Source of the DNA: Asterochloris sp. CNOR1
Taxonomy: Eukaryota; Chlorophyta; Trebouxiophyceae; Trebouxiales; Trebouxiaceae
Direction: 5' to 3'
DNA: 64,000 bases
Assembly: GCA_963969365.1 (NCBI GenBank)
Contig: OZ017759.1
Span: forward strand, 2,232,001 to 2,296,000
The translations under genes were made by a program, and so were the position numbers. The notes beneath the pieces were generated by a model that made no database searches, had not been told where the DNA came from, and saw nothing but the letters and a program-made list of their open reading frames with translations. The first letter of the stretch is position 1, and every line of letters begins with the position of its first letter. Shown one piece after another: positions 23,601 to 36,800 of this stretch.

Positions 23601-26600
23601 TCAGGGTTTGTCCCGCTGTGCTGCGTACTGTGGTGGCTGCTGCTCATTTCACTAGTACGCAGCTTGCAGCCATGCTCTTCTTGGCTCGCAACTTGCATCA
23701 CTGGCTGGGCGACTGCATGGCATGTCGGTCTACTTGATGGCACTGGCCTGCCGACATGCCCTCGGGTAGCAGAAGACAGTCTGCATGGGGGCACTGTACA
23801 CACCAGCTGTTGTCAATGCTGCACAAGCCTGTTCGCTGCAGAACTGCTGCATATGGCAACCAGGCTGCTTGGCACTCATGCCTGTCTGCCTCTGCATGTG
23901 TGTAGGCGCAGGGCAAGCATGAGGCAGCTCTGGAGGCGGTGCAGGGGCCTTTGGGACAGGTCTGCCCCCTGGCAGGGGAGCGCAGGAGTCTTCGAGCAGA
24001 GTGCCACGTGAGCAGGGTGCCTGACTGGGTGCTGCCACATCAACACTGAGCATTTCCTGCACAATGTTATAATGTTCTAGAACAGTTTGTGCTCCCATGC
24101 AGCACTCCTGTAGGCTCTCCTCGACAGCCAGAGTGCAGAGGAATGCCTTAGCCCGTGACATCCTGTGGCGCTTCTGCTGTTGCCACGTGCTGGCAACTTG
24201 CATTGTGGGAGGACGGGTGTCCAGCAGCATGGACAGGAAGCCTCCTGATGCATTTAATACATGTGCAGCAAGATCTGCGTCGCACATTACAGCCCACTGC
24301 CACGAATGTTGCTCCCCATGTGAGCACCAGCAAGCCACTAAAATGCAATGGCTTGTGCCCTGTTATTTCTAGCACACAAACTTTTAGTTTATCCAGAAAG
24401 TCCTATAAGCAGTTTGCTTCTCCGTGCATCACAGGAAGGGAACCAGCAGAGCCCACATCATTACACTTTGGGTTGCCTGGGAAACATGGACAACCCAAGC
24501 TCATTCTGCCTGACTTCTGCTGCAGATGGCTCTGCAGCAGCATGCTGCTGCGGCGCAGCTGTGCGAGGTGGCCTTGGCGGAGAACCCAGATGATTGGGCC
24601 GCCTGGCAGATGCTGATGGACTGCCTGCTGCGTCCCGGTCCAGACTTGCAGGCCAGTGGTCAGCTGATGACGAAGCTAGCTGCTTTGTTTGTCAATGCAT
24701 GAGACATGTGCAGCAGCTGGGCCTGAACAGGGCAACACTGGCAGCTGAAGGGCCTTGAGGCAGGATATGATGCATGATGAGGCAGACTGTCTGCAGCAGT
24801 ACCCCTGGCCACTGCCACTGAGACCCTGGCCTGCGCTCATTGGATGCTGCTTGTCGTGTGCTCTCAGAGCTTTGTCAGGCTCAGACTCAGCTGCCATTTC
24901 TTGCTCTACCTCCATGCAGGCAGGGCTGCAACGGGTTCAAGCGCTTGTCAAGCAGCATGCGGGGACGCAGCAGCAGGGGCGCGCAGTCCTCCGCGGCCCG
25001 CTGCTTGCCTCCGCAGAGCTGGAGCTGCGCCAGCTGCAGCCGCCCCCTGCCCAGGAGCTTAGGGGGCTCAGTCTCTCTGATGGCACTGCAGCCAATGCTG
25101 GCGGGGAGGGTCTGGCTGGGGCTGTGCTTCAATGCTTCAGCTGCTTCGGACACCTCTCCAGCTGCGCAGCAGATGTCCGGTGCGGTCTGCACCACCATGC
25201 TGCTGGAGCTTCGTCTGTTGCTGTTCATGGTTGACGCTGCTTGAGCATTTGCTTGCTGCCTGTGCCTATGGTGGTATGGGTTCTGGCGCTCTTGACTTCT
25301 GGCTCTGTATGCTGCCCGCAGACCCTGCAGGGCATCCACTTGTGGCCTGACAAGGGAATGCAGCAATCCTGCTGCTTCAGACATGACAGGCAAAAAGGAG
25401 TGCATGATTGGCTCGTACACAACACATTCTTTTGGGTGCCAAAACGATTGATAGCGAATCCACCCACTTGCTGAATGTCATGACCTACCACCACAATGCT
25501 GATGGCTCACAACTGGTGGCCTAAGCCGTGTTGTGCTCCCCTGCAGGCCCTATGCTGCCCATCTGAGCCAGGGGCAGCGAGCATGGCTCTGCACCCAGCT
25601 GCACAGCCACTGCCAGCTGCTGGAGGACGGGGATGTTGAGCTGCACAGCTTCAGGAGGACCTTGACCGCTTTGCAGGTGAGGAGATGCAGTGATCAGGTG
25701 TTGTGCTGCAGATCATCATGCTGGGGGGTTGAACTGCAGAGGCTCCTGCTGCTGTTTACGTGCTGATTGCATTCAGTCGGCAACATGCATGCTGTTCACT
25801 GCCACTCTGGTTGCGTTCCTCTCTCCTTACTGTGGAAATGGTCAGCCCTGTGTCGGCTGCATGTGGTGACTTTGCAGGCGGTGCTGCTCAGATTGCACAG
25901 GCCGGGCTTGCCTGGAGCCTCTCATGCGCTCACACTGGCAGCAGCAGCACCTGTTTTGCGGCATGCTACACACCTCCCTGATCGCTGCGGCTGCCTGCAC
26001 CTGCCATCTGTTGACACTGCACTGCTTTTGAGAAGCCAGACCTGTAGAAGCTGCCTGCCTGGGCCCTGTGCAGATCTGGCGTGACCTGGGTGCAGCACTA
26101 TCCACCCCGGCGGAGGCCTGGCACTTTGCGCAGCGCCTGCTGGGCTTGTACCACAGAGCCCTGCCCCTCTATGAGGGTTTGGACCCTAAGGACAAGGGCC
26201 CAGCTGATGACCTCATCGTGCTGGCAGCAGAGGCGGTGCTGTGCTGCGGGCCACAGCTGGGGCCAACACCGCAGGAGCCCTCAGCCAATGGGGCATGCAG
26301 TGGGATGGGCGCCTCAGATGACCAGAGGGATCAAGGACAGGCAGGGCAGCAGCAAGAGAGTGCAGCTGGCGCCCTGCTGTTGCCACAGCAGGGGCAGCCA
26401 GGCGAGAAAGCTGCAGCGCAGCACCAGAGGCAGGAGCCACAGCAGTACCAGCAGCCAGTCCCAGACGCTGCTGCTGGTGCTGCTGGCGCTGCCTCCAACG
26501 GCGACTGGCGGCAGCACCTGCACCAGGGCCTGGAGGAACAGAAATCTTCTCCAGATGCTGCCCTTGGTGCTGCCGGCAGCGCCTCTTGTGGCAGCTGGCA

Positions 26601-29600
26601 GCAGCAGCAGCAGCGGGCCAGGCAGGTGGCCCTGCTGCGTGCTCTGCTGCTGCTGGAGGTTGGCCAGCAGAAGGTCACCCACACAGCCTCGCTGCGACTG
26701 GCAGCCACAGCCGTGTGCGGCCTGCTCGGCGCTCCCCAGATGGCAGTCGAGCACTTCAAAATGCTGGACTGCAAGCACATCCAGGCGGACACCATCACAA
26801 GTGAGCACCCCTGGGCAGGCTCAGTTTGTGTTGCAGCCTGGCGGTGCCCCAGCCACAGATCGCCACCAGTTCCTGCGCTCGGTGCTCAAGCTGTTCAGCT
26901 GTACCAGATCGTCTGATGCGCTTGACTGGCCTCCTGCTGGGACTCAGCAATAGCCTCTTGCTCCAGAGTGGTCCTGAGGCTGAGCAGCAGCCTTCCGGTC
27001 CTGCGTAGCATTTCTGAACTTGGCTGACTCTTCACTCCCCTTTGTCACTGTTGTTTGTCAGTGATGCTGTGATGCACTCGAGCGAGCCTACTCACAAGGT
27101 GCTTTGAAAGGCCCTCTGAGCGCATGTTAACTAGCAAGTTGACATATCAGCACTTGATGTGTGCAAGCCGTCTGCAGGCCATCACCTGCTGCCGGTCTGC
27201 GCCGCACTGGGGGAGCGGGAGGCAGCTGCTCAGATTGTGCAGGACATCACGGACCTGCATGCGGACCACGCTCGGGATGCCTCAGACACCATCATGACTG
27301 CCTTCCAGGCGGGGACTTACACCAAGGTGGGCACTCACAGGCGGGCCTTAAGCTCTGGAAGGGCGGCCATGCTTGGGCTTGACCCAAAGTGAGTCACAGT
27401 AAGGGGGATGTCTGCTTTGAGTTGGTCTGGCAAGTGCGGCTGCTGCTGCATGAGTGGCAGGTTGTGCCATGTTTGGACCACACAGTCAGCAGCTATCTGG
27501 CATGAACAGCTTAGGCTTGAATGCCATGCTTTGAGGAGGTCCTCTGCCGATAGCGTCAGGGCAGCTGGCTGGTGCCTGGCCAGATCCAGTTGACTGGTGC
27601 AACTCTGCAGGGTGGAACTTGGCCAGGGGGGTACCAAGAGGTCTCAAGCCCGTTTTGCCTGATGGGGTTCAGTCAACTGCTGCTTCAGTCTGGTGCGTGT
27701 CAGACTGAGCCCTGCCTTGTCTGCCACCCACAGGTGCTGGAGTTTGTGGCCTTCCGGCGGCGCCTGCAGCAGTCCCACTCCCTGGCTCTGGCGCAGGCAG
27801 AGCAAGCCTGCAGCGCGGCGCTGCAGGCGGCTGCCAGCCCCAAGGACCCTGTGCGGAGACAGGCTTTGAAACCGGCTTGGGCGACAGCGGCCACTTTGCA
27901 GGTGAAGCTTTGGTTGTGGCTTTCAGAGGGAACTTGAAGAGGGACTTGCACTGTTGGGATGCAGCTGTGGCCACATCTCGCAGCCTGCTGGTGACCAGTG
28001 ATGGGTTGCCTGAGGCTGCAGGTATCGGCTGCCAATATGTAGTAATAGCTGCCAGCCTGAAGGACTCTCGACGGAGACAGCTGTGACGGCAGCTGCCAGC
28101 CTATAGGTAGTCTCAGAGTTGCTTTACTGTGTGAGCTTCTGGCGGGTCATCCAGCCTGCTTAAGGACAGTCATCCAGGCTGCTTAAGGACACAGGAGGGT
28201 TGCAGGCACGGCAGGATGCTGCGCCCAGGCTGGTCATGAGGGTTCCTGTTGAGTGATGTTGGGGCTCCAGGTGGCCGCCAGGCAGAGTGACATAGAGTGC
28301 AGGCGCCGCCTAGAGGCAGGTGTGGTCCAGCCTGCCAGTTAGCAGTTGTTTGGTTCTGTTGGGGACGTGCCAGGGAATGCCGGTCTCTAGAGCACACCCT
28401 GTGGGCAGGCCGCGCTTGCACCTAAGCTGTAGGTGTGTATGCCTCGTCTCTCAGTGGGCATGTAGCTCGCTCCCCCAGAGGACCTGGCGGCATTTGACTT
28501 TGCAGACTTGCCCTGCTGGAAACTACTACTTGGTATTGTTTGAAGCTGCTCAGCGGTAGGCGCGAAGGCTGCCCAGGGTGGTGGAGCTGCAGCGCTGCAG
28601 ATGGGAGCTGTTGTGAGAACAGGCATGCTGCCAAGGACCACTGGTCACTGACAGCTTCCTCATGCTGCACAGCAGCGTGCTGCCTCATGTCACCAAACCT
28701 TCTGACAGTGATTCAGGCACTGTTGCAGGGCCACCCCCAGCTGCGCTTCAACCAGGACCTCAACACGCGGCCCTGCTGGCTGCCGCCGGTCAGTGGGCAG
28801 ATGCCGCTGATGCTGCTGCAGACCTGGGACAAGCTGGGGCATGCCTACAGCCCAGGTGCGAGACAGTGAAGCCCAGGAATCTGGCCCCCGCAGCAGGATG
28901 GGTGCCGTCAGTCCGACCGGAATGGGGCATGCTCGTCAACATCAGCTGCTGAGTTGCCAAACAGCGCTTGCCCGCCACGCCATCTGCAACCTGCCACAGG
29001 CAGGACTGCTTGCTTGCCCTGGGGGACCTTTTCCTGTCAGCTTGGCCATCCGCATCTTTGCTGGTGGTGCCAGCGATGCAGCACATGACAGCTTGGCGTG
29101 TGAGGGGCAGCAGCGGCAGGGTCAAGTGGTCGCCATAGGCATGATGCACGCAGGTGGCCACAGTCTGTGCGCCTGTGCGTGGGCGGCATGCCATGTCACC
29201 TGGAAGGCTGCTGCGTTTCAGCCAGCACACCCTTTTATGTTTGGTGGCAAACTGCTCAAAGCTCGATTCTGGGGGCACCTGGGTGTGGCTCTGTGGCTCT
29301 GTAGCTAGCCCATCCCTCTGGCGGCATTATTGCGGACCGACCACAGCTGCTGCTGGGTGCAGGCGCTGCGTGGTGGATGCGCACCGTGGCTGCTGAGGCG
29401 CCAGGGCAGGAGGCAACTGAGTACAGAGCGGGGCTGGAGAGGGCGCTGCAACAGCAGCTGCTGGTTCCCCACCTGGTGCACGCCGTGCTGGAACAGCCCG
29501 AAACGTTGCCAGGTGGTGCCTGCTGAGCAGCCAGTGGCTTCTGAGGGCTGGTCCGAAAGCCTGAGTCTGCTTCTGGGAGGCACCCATGATACCCAGTTAT

Positions 29601-30492
29601 CCAGGCATCAGCTGGCTGCCACGATGGCCTGGCCGGCGTGCTGTCCGGAGCGGCATGCGCGCAGAGGACCCGATCTGACAGTTGGCCAAACCATTCTGCT
29701 GCAGGCCTCATCCAGGGAGCTCTGGACCTGCTGGGCCTACCTGACTGCACTGCCCTGTGCACGTACTGCAGCCAGGCTGCATCACGGCCTGACTGGGCCG
29801 CACCTGGGCACTGGGTTTCTGTTCTGGAGGCATTACAAGTGCTGACTGCAGCGGTGGCAGCAGCAGCCGTCTCACCGGTGAGGCAGTGCATCGTGGCTCT
29901 TTATGTGCACGCCTTCAGGCCTTGCCCAGATTGGCCCACTTCACAAGCCACAGGCTGGCTGTCCATCCTGCTTGAGGTGGGAGAGCGAACAGAGGGACTT
30001 TCCTGAGGTCATTCCAGGCCATGACACCAGCAATGCTGTGGCTGCCTGCAGGAGGCTGCTGGTGCAGAAATGAACCTGGCACAAATCGAGGCCCAGCTGG
30101 AGCACTTGCTGGAGGCTCTTGGTCAGCAAGTGCTCGTCCTGCTGCCATCCAAGGCCGAGGAGCTGCTGGATGGGAGCAGCATCACAGTCATCTGTGTGCT
30201 TGTTGTACAACTTCTTCCCTGCTTGCGCTTGGTGGTTCGCACAGCCACAAACGTCAATGCAAAAGGCTCATTTCAGAGAGCACAAGTCAGCCTTGCCAGG
30301 GCCACCAGCTCCATTGCAGACGCAGTCAGGCAGGTGCTCAAGCTCTCTCACCAGGAGCAGAAAGAGCATGCAATTCGAGCAGCTGGTCTTGAACTTTTGG
30401 TAGTTCAGCATCCTGAGTGCAAGAGCTCATTGACAAAGCTGTGCAACTCGCAGAGAAACACTCTTGAACGCTTGCTGCCTTTCTTGAGATGA
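20606..30492 (+). CDS. NAA25: NatB N-terminal acetyltransferase auxiliary subunit NAA25
   Basis: TPR-type ribosome-anchoring subunit of NatB, which acetylates nascent proteins with Met-Asp/Glu/Asn/Gln starts. It begins MSDAAFERRVRPIYDALDA (20606-20674). Further exons: 20831-20944 (ALKLCNSTLSKFPGNHL, LQRTGRENDA), 21598-21773, 22668-22801 (FARQQQTALKLHKLGS), 23456-23589 (SPEKLMQLAESM), 23906-24007, 24526-about 24659 (ALAENPDDWAAWQML), about 24924-25100, 25546-25675, 26074-26800, 27178-27326, 27734-about 27850 (VLEFVAFRRRLQQSH), about 28729-28855 (RFNQDLNTRPCW), about 29355-29515, about 29705-29880 and about 30051-30492. Order and motifs follow plant and animal NAA25. The intron after 21,773 has a GC donor. 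Residues encoded at about 26,280-26,620 are a Gln/Ala/Gly-rich insertion. The last three exons are the least certain. Confidence 0.88.
26280..26620 (+). other. Low-complexity insertion within NAA25
   Basis: About 110 in-frame residues rich in Gln, Ala and Gly, including repeated (D)AA(L/A)GAAGSAS-like phrases, lie between the conserved blocks PLYEGLDPKDKGPADDLIVL and ARQVALLRALLLLEVGQQ. Coding CAG/CTG-rich insertions of this kind are common in green algal proteins. It is probably an unstructured loop. Confidence 0.7.
28147..28192. repeat. Short tandem repeat in a NAA25 intron
   Basis: Two adjacent copies of about 22 bp share GTCATCCAG(C/G)CTGCTTAAGG. Minor, with no function seen. Confidence 0.7.
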
Positions 30493-31208
30493 GTCAAACC
30501 CCTTCTCAGCACATTGCTCAATGACCCTGACAAAGTCCATTGGACATGACCGCGTCGTCAGGTGCAGCTGACGCTGTTGAGTGCTTGGCTAGCCAACTGG
30601 CCAGCCATTTTACAGCTGCATGCAGGACGACACCTTGACTGCGATGCGTTCAGTGGTCTCAGACGAACACGCTGCGGCCTCCTGTGTCAGCACGAGTAGC
30701 CCCTCCCTTGCAGCTGGAATTGTACTCTAGGTGCTCTGAGAAAACCCTTGCTGTGAGCAGTCCTCTGCGGCACAAGCCAGAGTCGACCCTCCACTGCCTG
30801 GTAGCACGGGGACAAGCAGTCCTTTAGCCTCTGCTGGCAGCTGGCCACCGCACCTGAACTCAGTGCCAGCACTGTGAGGTGCATGCCCACGCATGACACT
30901 ATGCTGAGCAACTGCTGCCATGCTGCGCTGCTAAGAGCTAGTATCAGTGCTGCTCATTGCGCTGTTGCACAACGGCAGCCTGCTTGCCTCAAGCCCACAG
31001 TACCCTAAAATGATCTGCCTGCACTGCAGTTTGCGCAGCTGATGCCCCTGGATTTATGCAAGAAGGCTTCGTCGCATAGGCTTGTTTCTTTACAGATAAT
31101 TTATTAACTGCTTTCCGGGAGCCATTGTCAGCACGTGGCAAGAAATAAAGGGAAGCTGTGCGTTAACGCGGATCGTCGGCATTGCAGGAGGTGCTTGGCT
31201 CATGCGAA
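30493..31208. other. Intergenic region between NAA25 and 5-FCL
   Basis: About 0.7 kb between two same-strand genes, holding the NAA25 3' UTR and the 5-FCL promoter. Short open frames here match nothing. No RNA gene or repeat was seen. Confidence 0.5.
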
Positions 31209-33590
31209 ATGCTCTCCCGGCAAGCATACATTTACAGCAGGAGAGTTCTGGGCTCCCTGCAGTCTGTTTACTGCTCAGCATCCCACATGGCGTCTCAGGC
31301 TGCTCCGAGAGATGCTGCTCTGAGAGATGAGCCCCACGACAGCCAGGCCAGCAAGAAGCCTCTGAGAAAGAAGATTAAGAGGGCCCTGGAACAGATGACT
31401 GCAGAGCAGATGGATGCAGAGAGTGAGCAGTCAGCAGTCGCATATTTGGGGGCGCAGCCGCCGACTCCAGGGAGCTGGGATGCCTCTCATACAGCTTGCA
31501 TAAGCCGCAACAATGGCATTGCCCTTTTGACTGTGGCAGGGGCTGTCACTCATGGAAGGTGGCCCCAAGATATGCGCAGCAGCTCTGCAGGCCAGCTGCC
31601 TGGCGCAGTCAATGGCCGCAGGACAGTCACCGTTGCTTGTGTATCTGTGCAGGCCGACAGATCTGCTCCCGGGTGCTGGCACAGCCCCTGTTTGAGCACG
31701 CGCGGCGGCTGGGCCTGTTCATGCACTGCGCCCGCCTACAAGAGGTCAACCCAGAGCCGCTGGTCCAGGCCACGCTTGCAGCAGGTGCGCCTGTCTTCCT
31801 CGCAGCAACCACTCTTTGGGAGCCCTGTCTGCACATCTAGCATGCTGCTCCCCCCAACCTGGCATACGCGATGCTAGCTGACTGCTGCAGCTGCCCAGCT
31901 ACTGGAAGCCAGTGTGTCACCAGCCTGGCAAGTGCATGCAGCGTCAGTCTACGGTTGAGCAGGGGCTGCGTTTGACCGCTTCTGGTCACTTATGACCCCT
32001 GTGGCTGTGCTGATCTCATCATTCTGCTTCTGCTCTGCCTGTAGGTCCCAGCAAGCGGCTTTATGTCCCCGTCGTCCAGGATAAGGAAACCAATATGTGC
32101 CTGCTTCACCTAGGCAAGGCCTGACAGATGACTGTCCTGATGTTGGCCAATCCCAGTGGGCTTCAACTTGGTCATTCAGTCTGCCTGAAGCATGCGCAGC
32201 TTCAGCAGCATTTTGTACAGTGCTTTAGCTATGGGCGCCTGTGCCTGTGCTTGCATGCCCGGCGAAGTGCAGGGCACTGTTTGCTGCCCCAGGAGCCTGA
32301 GACTGCATGCTTGTCGTGAGCGGGCGCCGCAGCGCGGTGCTCCAAGAAAGGGGCACGTGTGCTGCTGTCCTGTGCCTTGGCGGCTTACCTGCAAGGTAGT
32401 GTATGAGCGATGCTGCATGCATAGAACAGTCGGCTGAGTAGCCCATCTGGCTGCAGATGATGAGGCAGACCTCTCACCTGTGGGCCCCTTTGATATCAAG
32501 GAACCTAAACCCCACTATAAGGACGGATCACCACGGGAAGATGGTGAGTGTCTGCACGTCAGCTTGAAGGCTCGCAGCCGCAAGGTCTGCAAGTCAGCAA
32601 ACGATGGGGGTGCCTTGCTGCAGCGTCTTCTGTCGCTGGTGCGTTGCTGCATGTTTAGCACTCAGTTCTGAAGTAGTGGGAATTGCGGCAGCCGCACAGG
32701 GGTGGCGCCCAGGGATAGTTATGGATGCTCTTTTCCCAGCAGGCGTGGTGTGATGTTAGCAGCTCAAGCTCTGCTGTGCCCACATGTGCTCCTGTATGGC
32801 ACTGCGCAATGTGATCCTCGCAGGTGGCCTGCTGTTTCCAGAAGATATCAGTTTGAACTCTCTTCCTCTACAGTGCTCAAGACTAAGGATGCGTTAGATC
32901 TGTTGGTGATGACTGGGCTCAGCTTTGATGCCCAGGGCCACAGACTAGGGCGTGGTGGCGGGTGAGGTCAATGCTAATCTTGGGCTGTCACGCCAGGGAC
33001 TGGGCAGCATCCTGGCCTTGATGGGCAATCTGACCCCACTGTCCTTGGCAGCACAGCTTGTGCAGTACTTCTCGCTGCCGTAGCACAAGAGGACTGCCAG
33101 CTGCCAACAAATGCCTTGCTGCCGCTGCAGCTGGCCTGATCGCCCCTGTGCTGGACTGTGCAGGTACTATGATCATTTCATTCAGCGCTTGACGCAGCAT
33201 GCCCAGGAGAATGACCACCCCAGGACACTGCTTGGTGCGTCCTCTTCCCTGACTGTGCACTTTCTCGAACTTCTACCTTTGCCTGCCCGCATAGGGCAGC
33301 CCCACAGCAAGCCAGCTTTTGACACTTGTATTGCAGCGCAATTGGCAGCTGCTCATGCAACAGCCTGACACCATGTTTTGCATGCAGTTGCGCTGGCGTT
33401 TGAGGCCCAGATTGTTGATGAGGTGCCCACCACAAAGCACGACATGGACATGGACATCATCATCACCGCCACCAGGGCCTACTGCTGTACTCCCTACGGG
33501 CGTGCAGCTCTGAGCCAATCCGAGACCCTGCCTGGTGGCCTCCCTGATCCTGGTGCCCGTGTCAACAACCCCATTAAAATGGTTTTCTGA
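31209..33590 (+). CDS. 5FCL: 5-formyltetrahydrofolate cyclo-ligase (MTHFS)
   Basis: Converts 5-formyl-THF plus ATP to 5,10-methenyl-THF in folate one-carbon metabolism. Seven exons (31209-31422, 31653-31784, 32045-32113, 32457-32543, 32874-32961, 33164-33234, 33388-33590) sum to 864 nt, giving 287 residues in a fully consistent frame. Landmarks: KKPLRKKIKRALEQM, ICSRVLAQPLFEHARRLGLF, the KRLYVPVVQDKETNM substrate/ATP strand, the family signature LSFDAQGHRLGRGGGYYD and the C-terminal AFEAQIVDEVPTTKHDMDMD. I chose the ATG at 31,209 over that at 31,287 because the extra 26 residues (MLSRQAYIYSRRVLG...) are Arg-rich without acids, like a mitochondrial presequence. The intron after 32,113 has a GC donor (TAG|GCAAGG). 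Confidence 0.94.
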
Positions 33591-33813
33591 GTCACTGACC
33601 CTGCAGCATCCCTATTGTGTTTCTTCCTGTCTCCAGGTCACCCTGTATGTCTGTGCAGATGTGTTGCATTGCCCCACCCCCACCCTGATTCCGCCATCTT
33701 ATCTGTTGCACGTTGCACGACTTCTGAATGCTTGTGCCGCCCATTTTTGTCATGCAATCCCAAGCGAATGTGCATCAATGTAAGCTTCCACTAATGAAAC
33801 AATGCTCACTGGG

Positions 33814-36800
33814 TCAGGATGTGGACAGCAGCATGCCTGCTTGCCGCATTTGTGCTAGCTGAGTTGCCAAACTCTGTACATGGAGCAGCTTCTGACTGTA
33901 CGCCGTGAGCAGCTGCTGATTGCTGGAGACAGCCTCCTTCAGCCCCCCAGACACAGCAGTGAGCTGGTAGGCAGCTTCTGCAGTCTCTTCTATGTTGCAA
34001 GTAGCCAGCGCCTGGCTGCCTTGTTTGGGGTCCTGCAGGAAACACCCAGATGTGAAGAGAGACATCTTTTTGCAGCCTGGCAAAGGGAACCTCACCGCCA
34101 GACTGCAAATAGCAGGCGCTCGGTCTGAGGCACAACAGTGAAGGCACCCGCCTCTCTGAGGCCCAAGCGCAGGGCAGACTCCAAAGCCCTGGTGGGCATG
34201 TCAGGTCGCACCTGATCACCGCTCTCCGATGGCTGGCCCATGAGGTGCTGCACGCTGCCTCTAAAGCGATCAAATGTAGTTTGCAGCTGCCTCACTGCTT
34301 CATGCACAGCAGCTGCGTCACACCCCTGCAGCTAGCACAGCAGGCCTTCAGGATCAAGCAAGCCTCCATTGCAACCATGTCGGCAGCCATGACTTCTTGC
34401 AGGCAGCTGGGGAGCTGGGTACATGCAAGGCTCACGTTGCTCTGGCTTCAAGCAACCTGACAGTGACCTGGAGCAACATCACTGACAAGAGACGCTGGAC
34501 CCACCTTGATCCCTGCAGTAGCTCCGTTGACCAGAGGCACATGCAGCATGGCGCGCTGGAGCGCTGCCGCGGTGGACGCCACCCTCTCTGCATTTTCCAC
34601 CTGCACAACACGCATGGCGCAGCTGCTTGCCAGGCAATGTATTTGAGGGTGGAAGGGAGTGACAGGGTCTCAAAGGCAGAAGGGCTGGTCAGGCTGGCTT
34701 GCAGCGGCTTGTGCCTGCCTGCAATCCTGCAGGACGAAAGGAGCCGGGCCCGATCAATACTTGGTGGTGTTTCAAGCTGGCAGACTGGTCACGCCGGGCA
34801 GGAGCCCTCTCACACAGTGATGCGCTGGTGTGCATCGGTGGTGGCTGAGCGAGGCTGCTTGCGACTGGGGCGCTCAGGTGTGCCTGAAGTGAAGGAGCTG
34901 GCTGCCAGCAAAGTTGAGGCTGGGGGCAGATGATGCAGCAGCACTGAAAGTGCAGGGCGCGGTGGTGAGTGCTTTTAGCAGTATTTTGAGTTGCTTTGGG
35001 CAGAGCCTTGGAGACTACGAGCCCAGGCCAGAGATGCAGCAGCCAGCCTGACTGTCCCACCCCACCTGAATGCTGTGCCACTTCTCCAGACTTGGCATCT
35101 GATGCGCAAACGCCGCGTCCAGGCGCCGCGCACGCTCCGCTGAGCGCACACTCAGCTCCAGTTGGCTGATCTGCTCATGCTGCTCCTGCACCGCCCTAGC
35201 TGCTGCCGCCAGGGCATGCTCAGCCTGCAGGACACAACACCAGTGAGGTTTTGTCTAAGCCCAGTGGCCTTGACCTGGGGGCAACAGTTTTACACAGAGC
35301 AACAGCATGTGAGTGCCATTTGAGACGCAGGCCCATCAGCTCACCGTCCTGTAACATGATGGAACAGGTGGTGTGTCATGCAGTCCCCCTTGGGCGACGC
35401 TATAAGGCAGCAGCAACTTGACATGGGAACTGTGGCGCACCTTGGGCTTTGCTGCCACAATGGTCTTCCTCAGGGAGGCATTCAGATACTTGAGTTGTAG
35501 GCACTTCCAGACCTCCATTTGAAGGGCAGCACCCCCAGCCTGCAGCAATGAGCTGTGCTCAGCCTTCTTGAGCCAAAGTGGCAGGGTCTCGGGCTGCCTG
35601 AAGCGCCATAGCAAAGTGCAGGGTGCAACATGCATGGAGACCTGACCTGCTTGAATGAGTAGCACACCCAGACTACAAGCGACAGGCCACTTCCTGGTGA
35701 CACACAAAAAGGACTTCAGCTCTACTGCAGGGGCAGCACATGCAAGGGCACAGTGAGCTGCTGCTCACCTCCGCTTCCTTGAGGCAGCCATCCCTGGCGC
35801 TGCAAGCCTTGCGGCCAGATCCAGACTTGGGCCTGCCCTGCTCAACCAATTCTTGGCGGGGCTCTGTGGACTGCACACTGGCAGGCAGCTGCAGCCGGGG
35901 GACCACTGGACGCCCTCTGCCCCCTGCAGGCGCGGCGTCTGCGGCTGCCGTGCTGGTTGGTGTGCAGGATCCAAGCTGACGGCTGCTTCTGGGACCGTCA
36001 ACGGGCTCCTCAGCTGCGACTGGAGTGCCACTGCAGGATGCTGGACTGGCCTGCGAAGGCACTGTGCGGTCGCAGGCTGGCCTGATGTGCTGCTCCGGCG
36101 CCTGATAGCGGCTTGCAGGGACGGCAGTTGGTGTGCCCCCACCATGCTTCTCAACCCCTGCAGGCAGGATGCAGGCTGGCTGCAGTTGTGCTAAGCAGGC
36201 GCTGCCATGTCCAGCTGGCAGTGTGGAGCGCAGCAATGCAGCCTGTGCTGGAGGTTGCTTGAAAGGTGCTTGAAATGCTACAACAATGGATTCATTTCTG
36301 AGCAGATCAAGAGCTGCTGGCACTTACCAGTGGGTGTGCTGTCCCTTCCAGCAGCAATGTGCCCCTGCACTGGAGAAGCCGCCTTCACCCCACGCCCAGA
36401 AACTGCTTCCGGCGCTGGTGCTGTTCTCCTGGTGACGCTGTGGCGCTCAGCAAGAGGCCGTCTTCCAGGAGCAGCTCTGCTGCTAGTGCTTGCCGGGTCT
36501 GCAGCCTGCTGCTGCTGCTGATCGGTTCCACCACTGGTTGCAGCTCCTGCAGAACTGGGCGAAGCCGTCCGTGTTCTGCCTGCTGACTGATTGCGAACAG
36601 GCCTGGAGAGGGCTGATCCACCAGACTTGGCAGCCTGATGTGCACCAGAGGACACAAGCCTGCAAACATCAGACAGTCACTGGGACAATTCTGTGCCGCT
36701 GCACTTGTTGGGAGCATTTGGGCACCCTCGTCACTGGGAATTGGAACTGACATGAGCAAGGTAGCTGCAGTCTGCTGCACATGGATGCAGGAGGAAGCCT

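Noticed and set aside
26314-26808. 164-codon Leu-rich minus-strand frame
   Set aside because: Antisense of the Gln/Ala-rich insertion of NAA25 (CAG read as CTG), not a gene.
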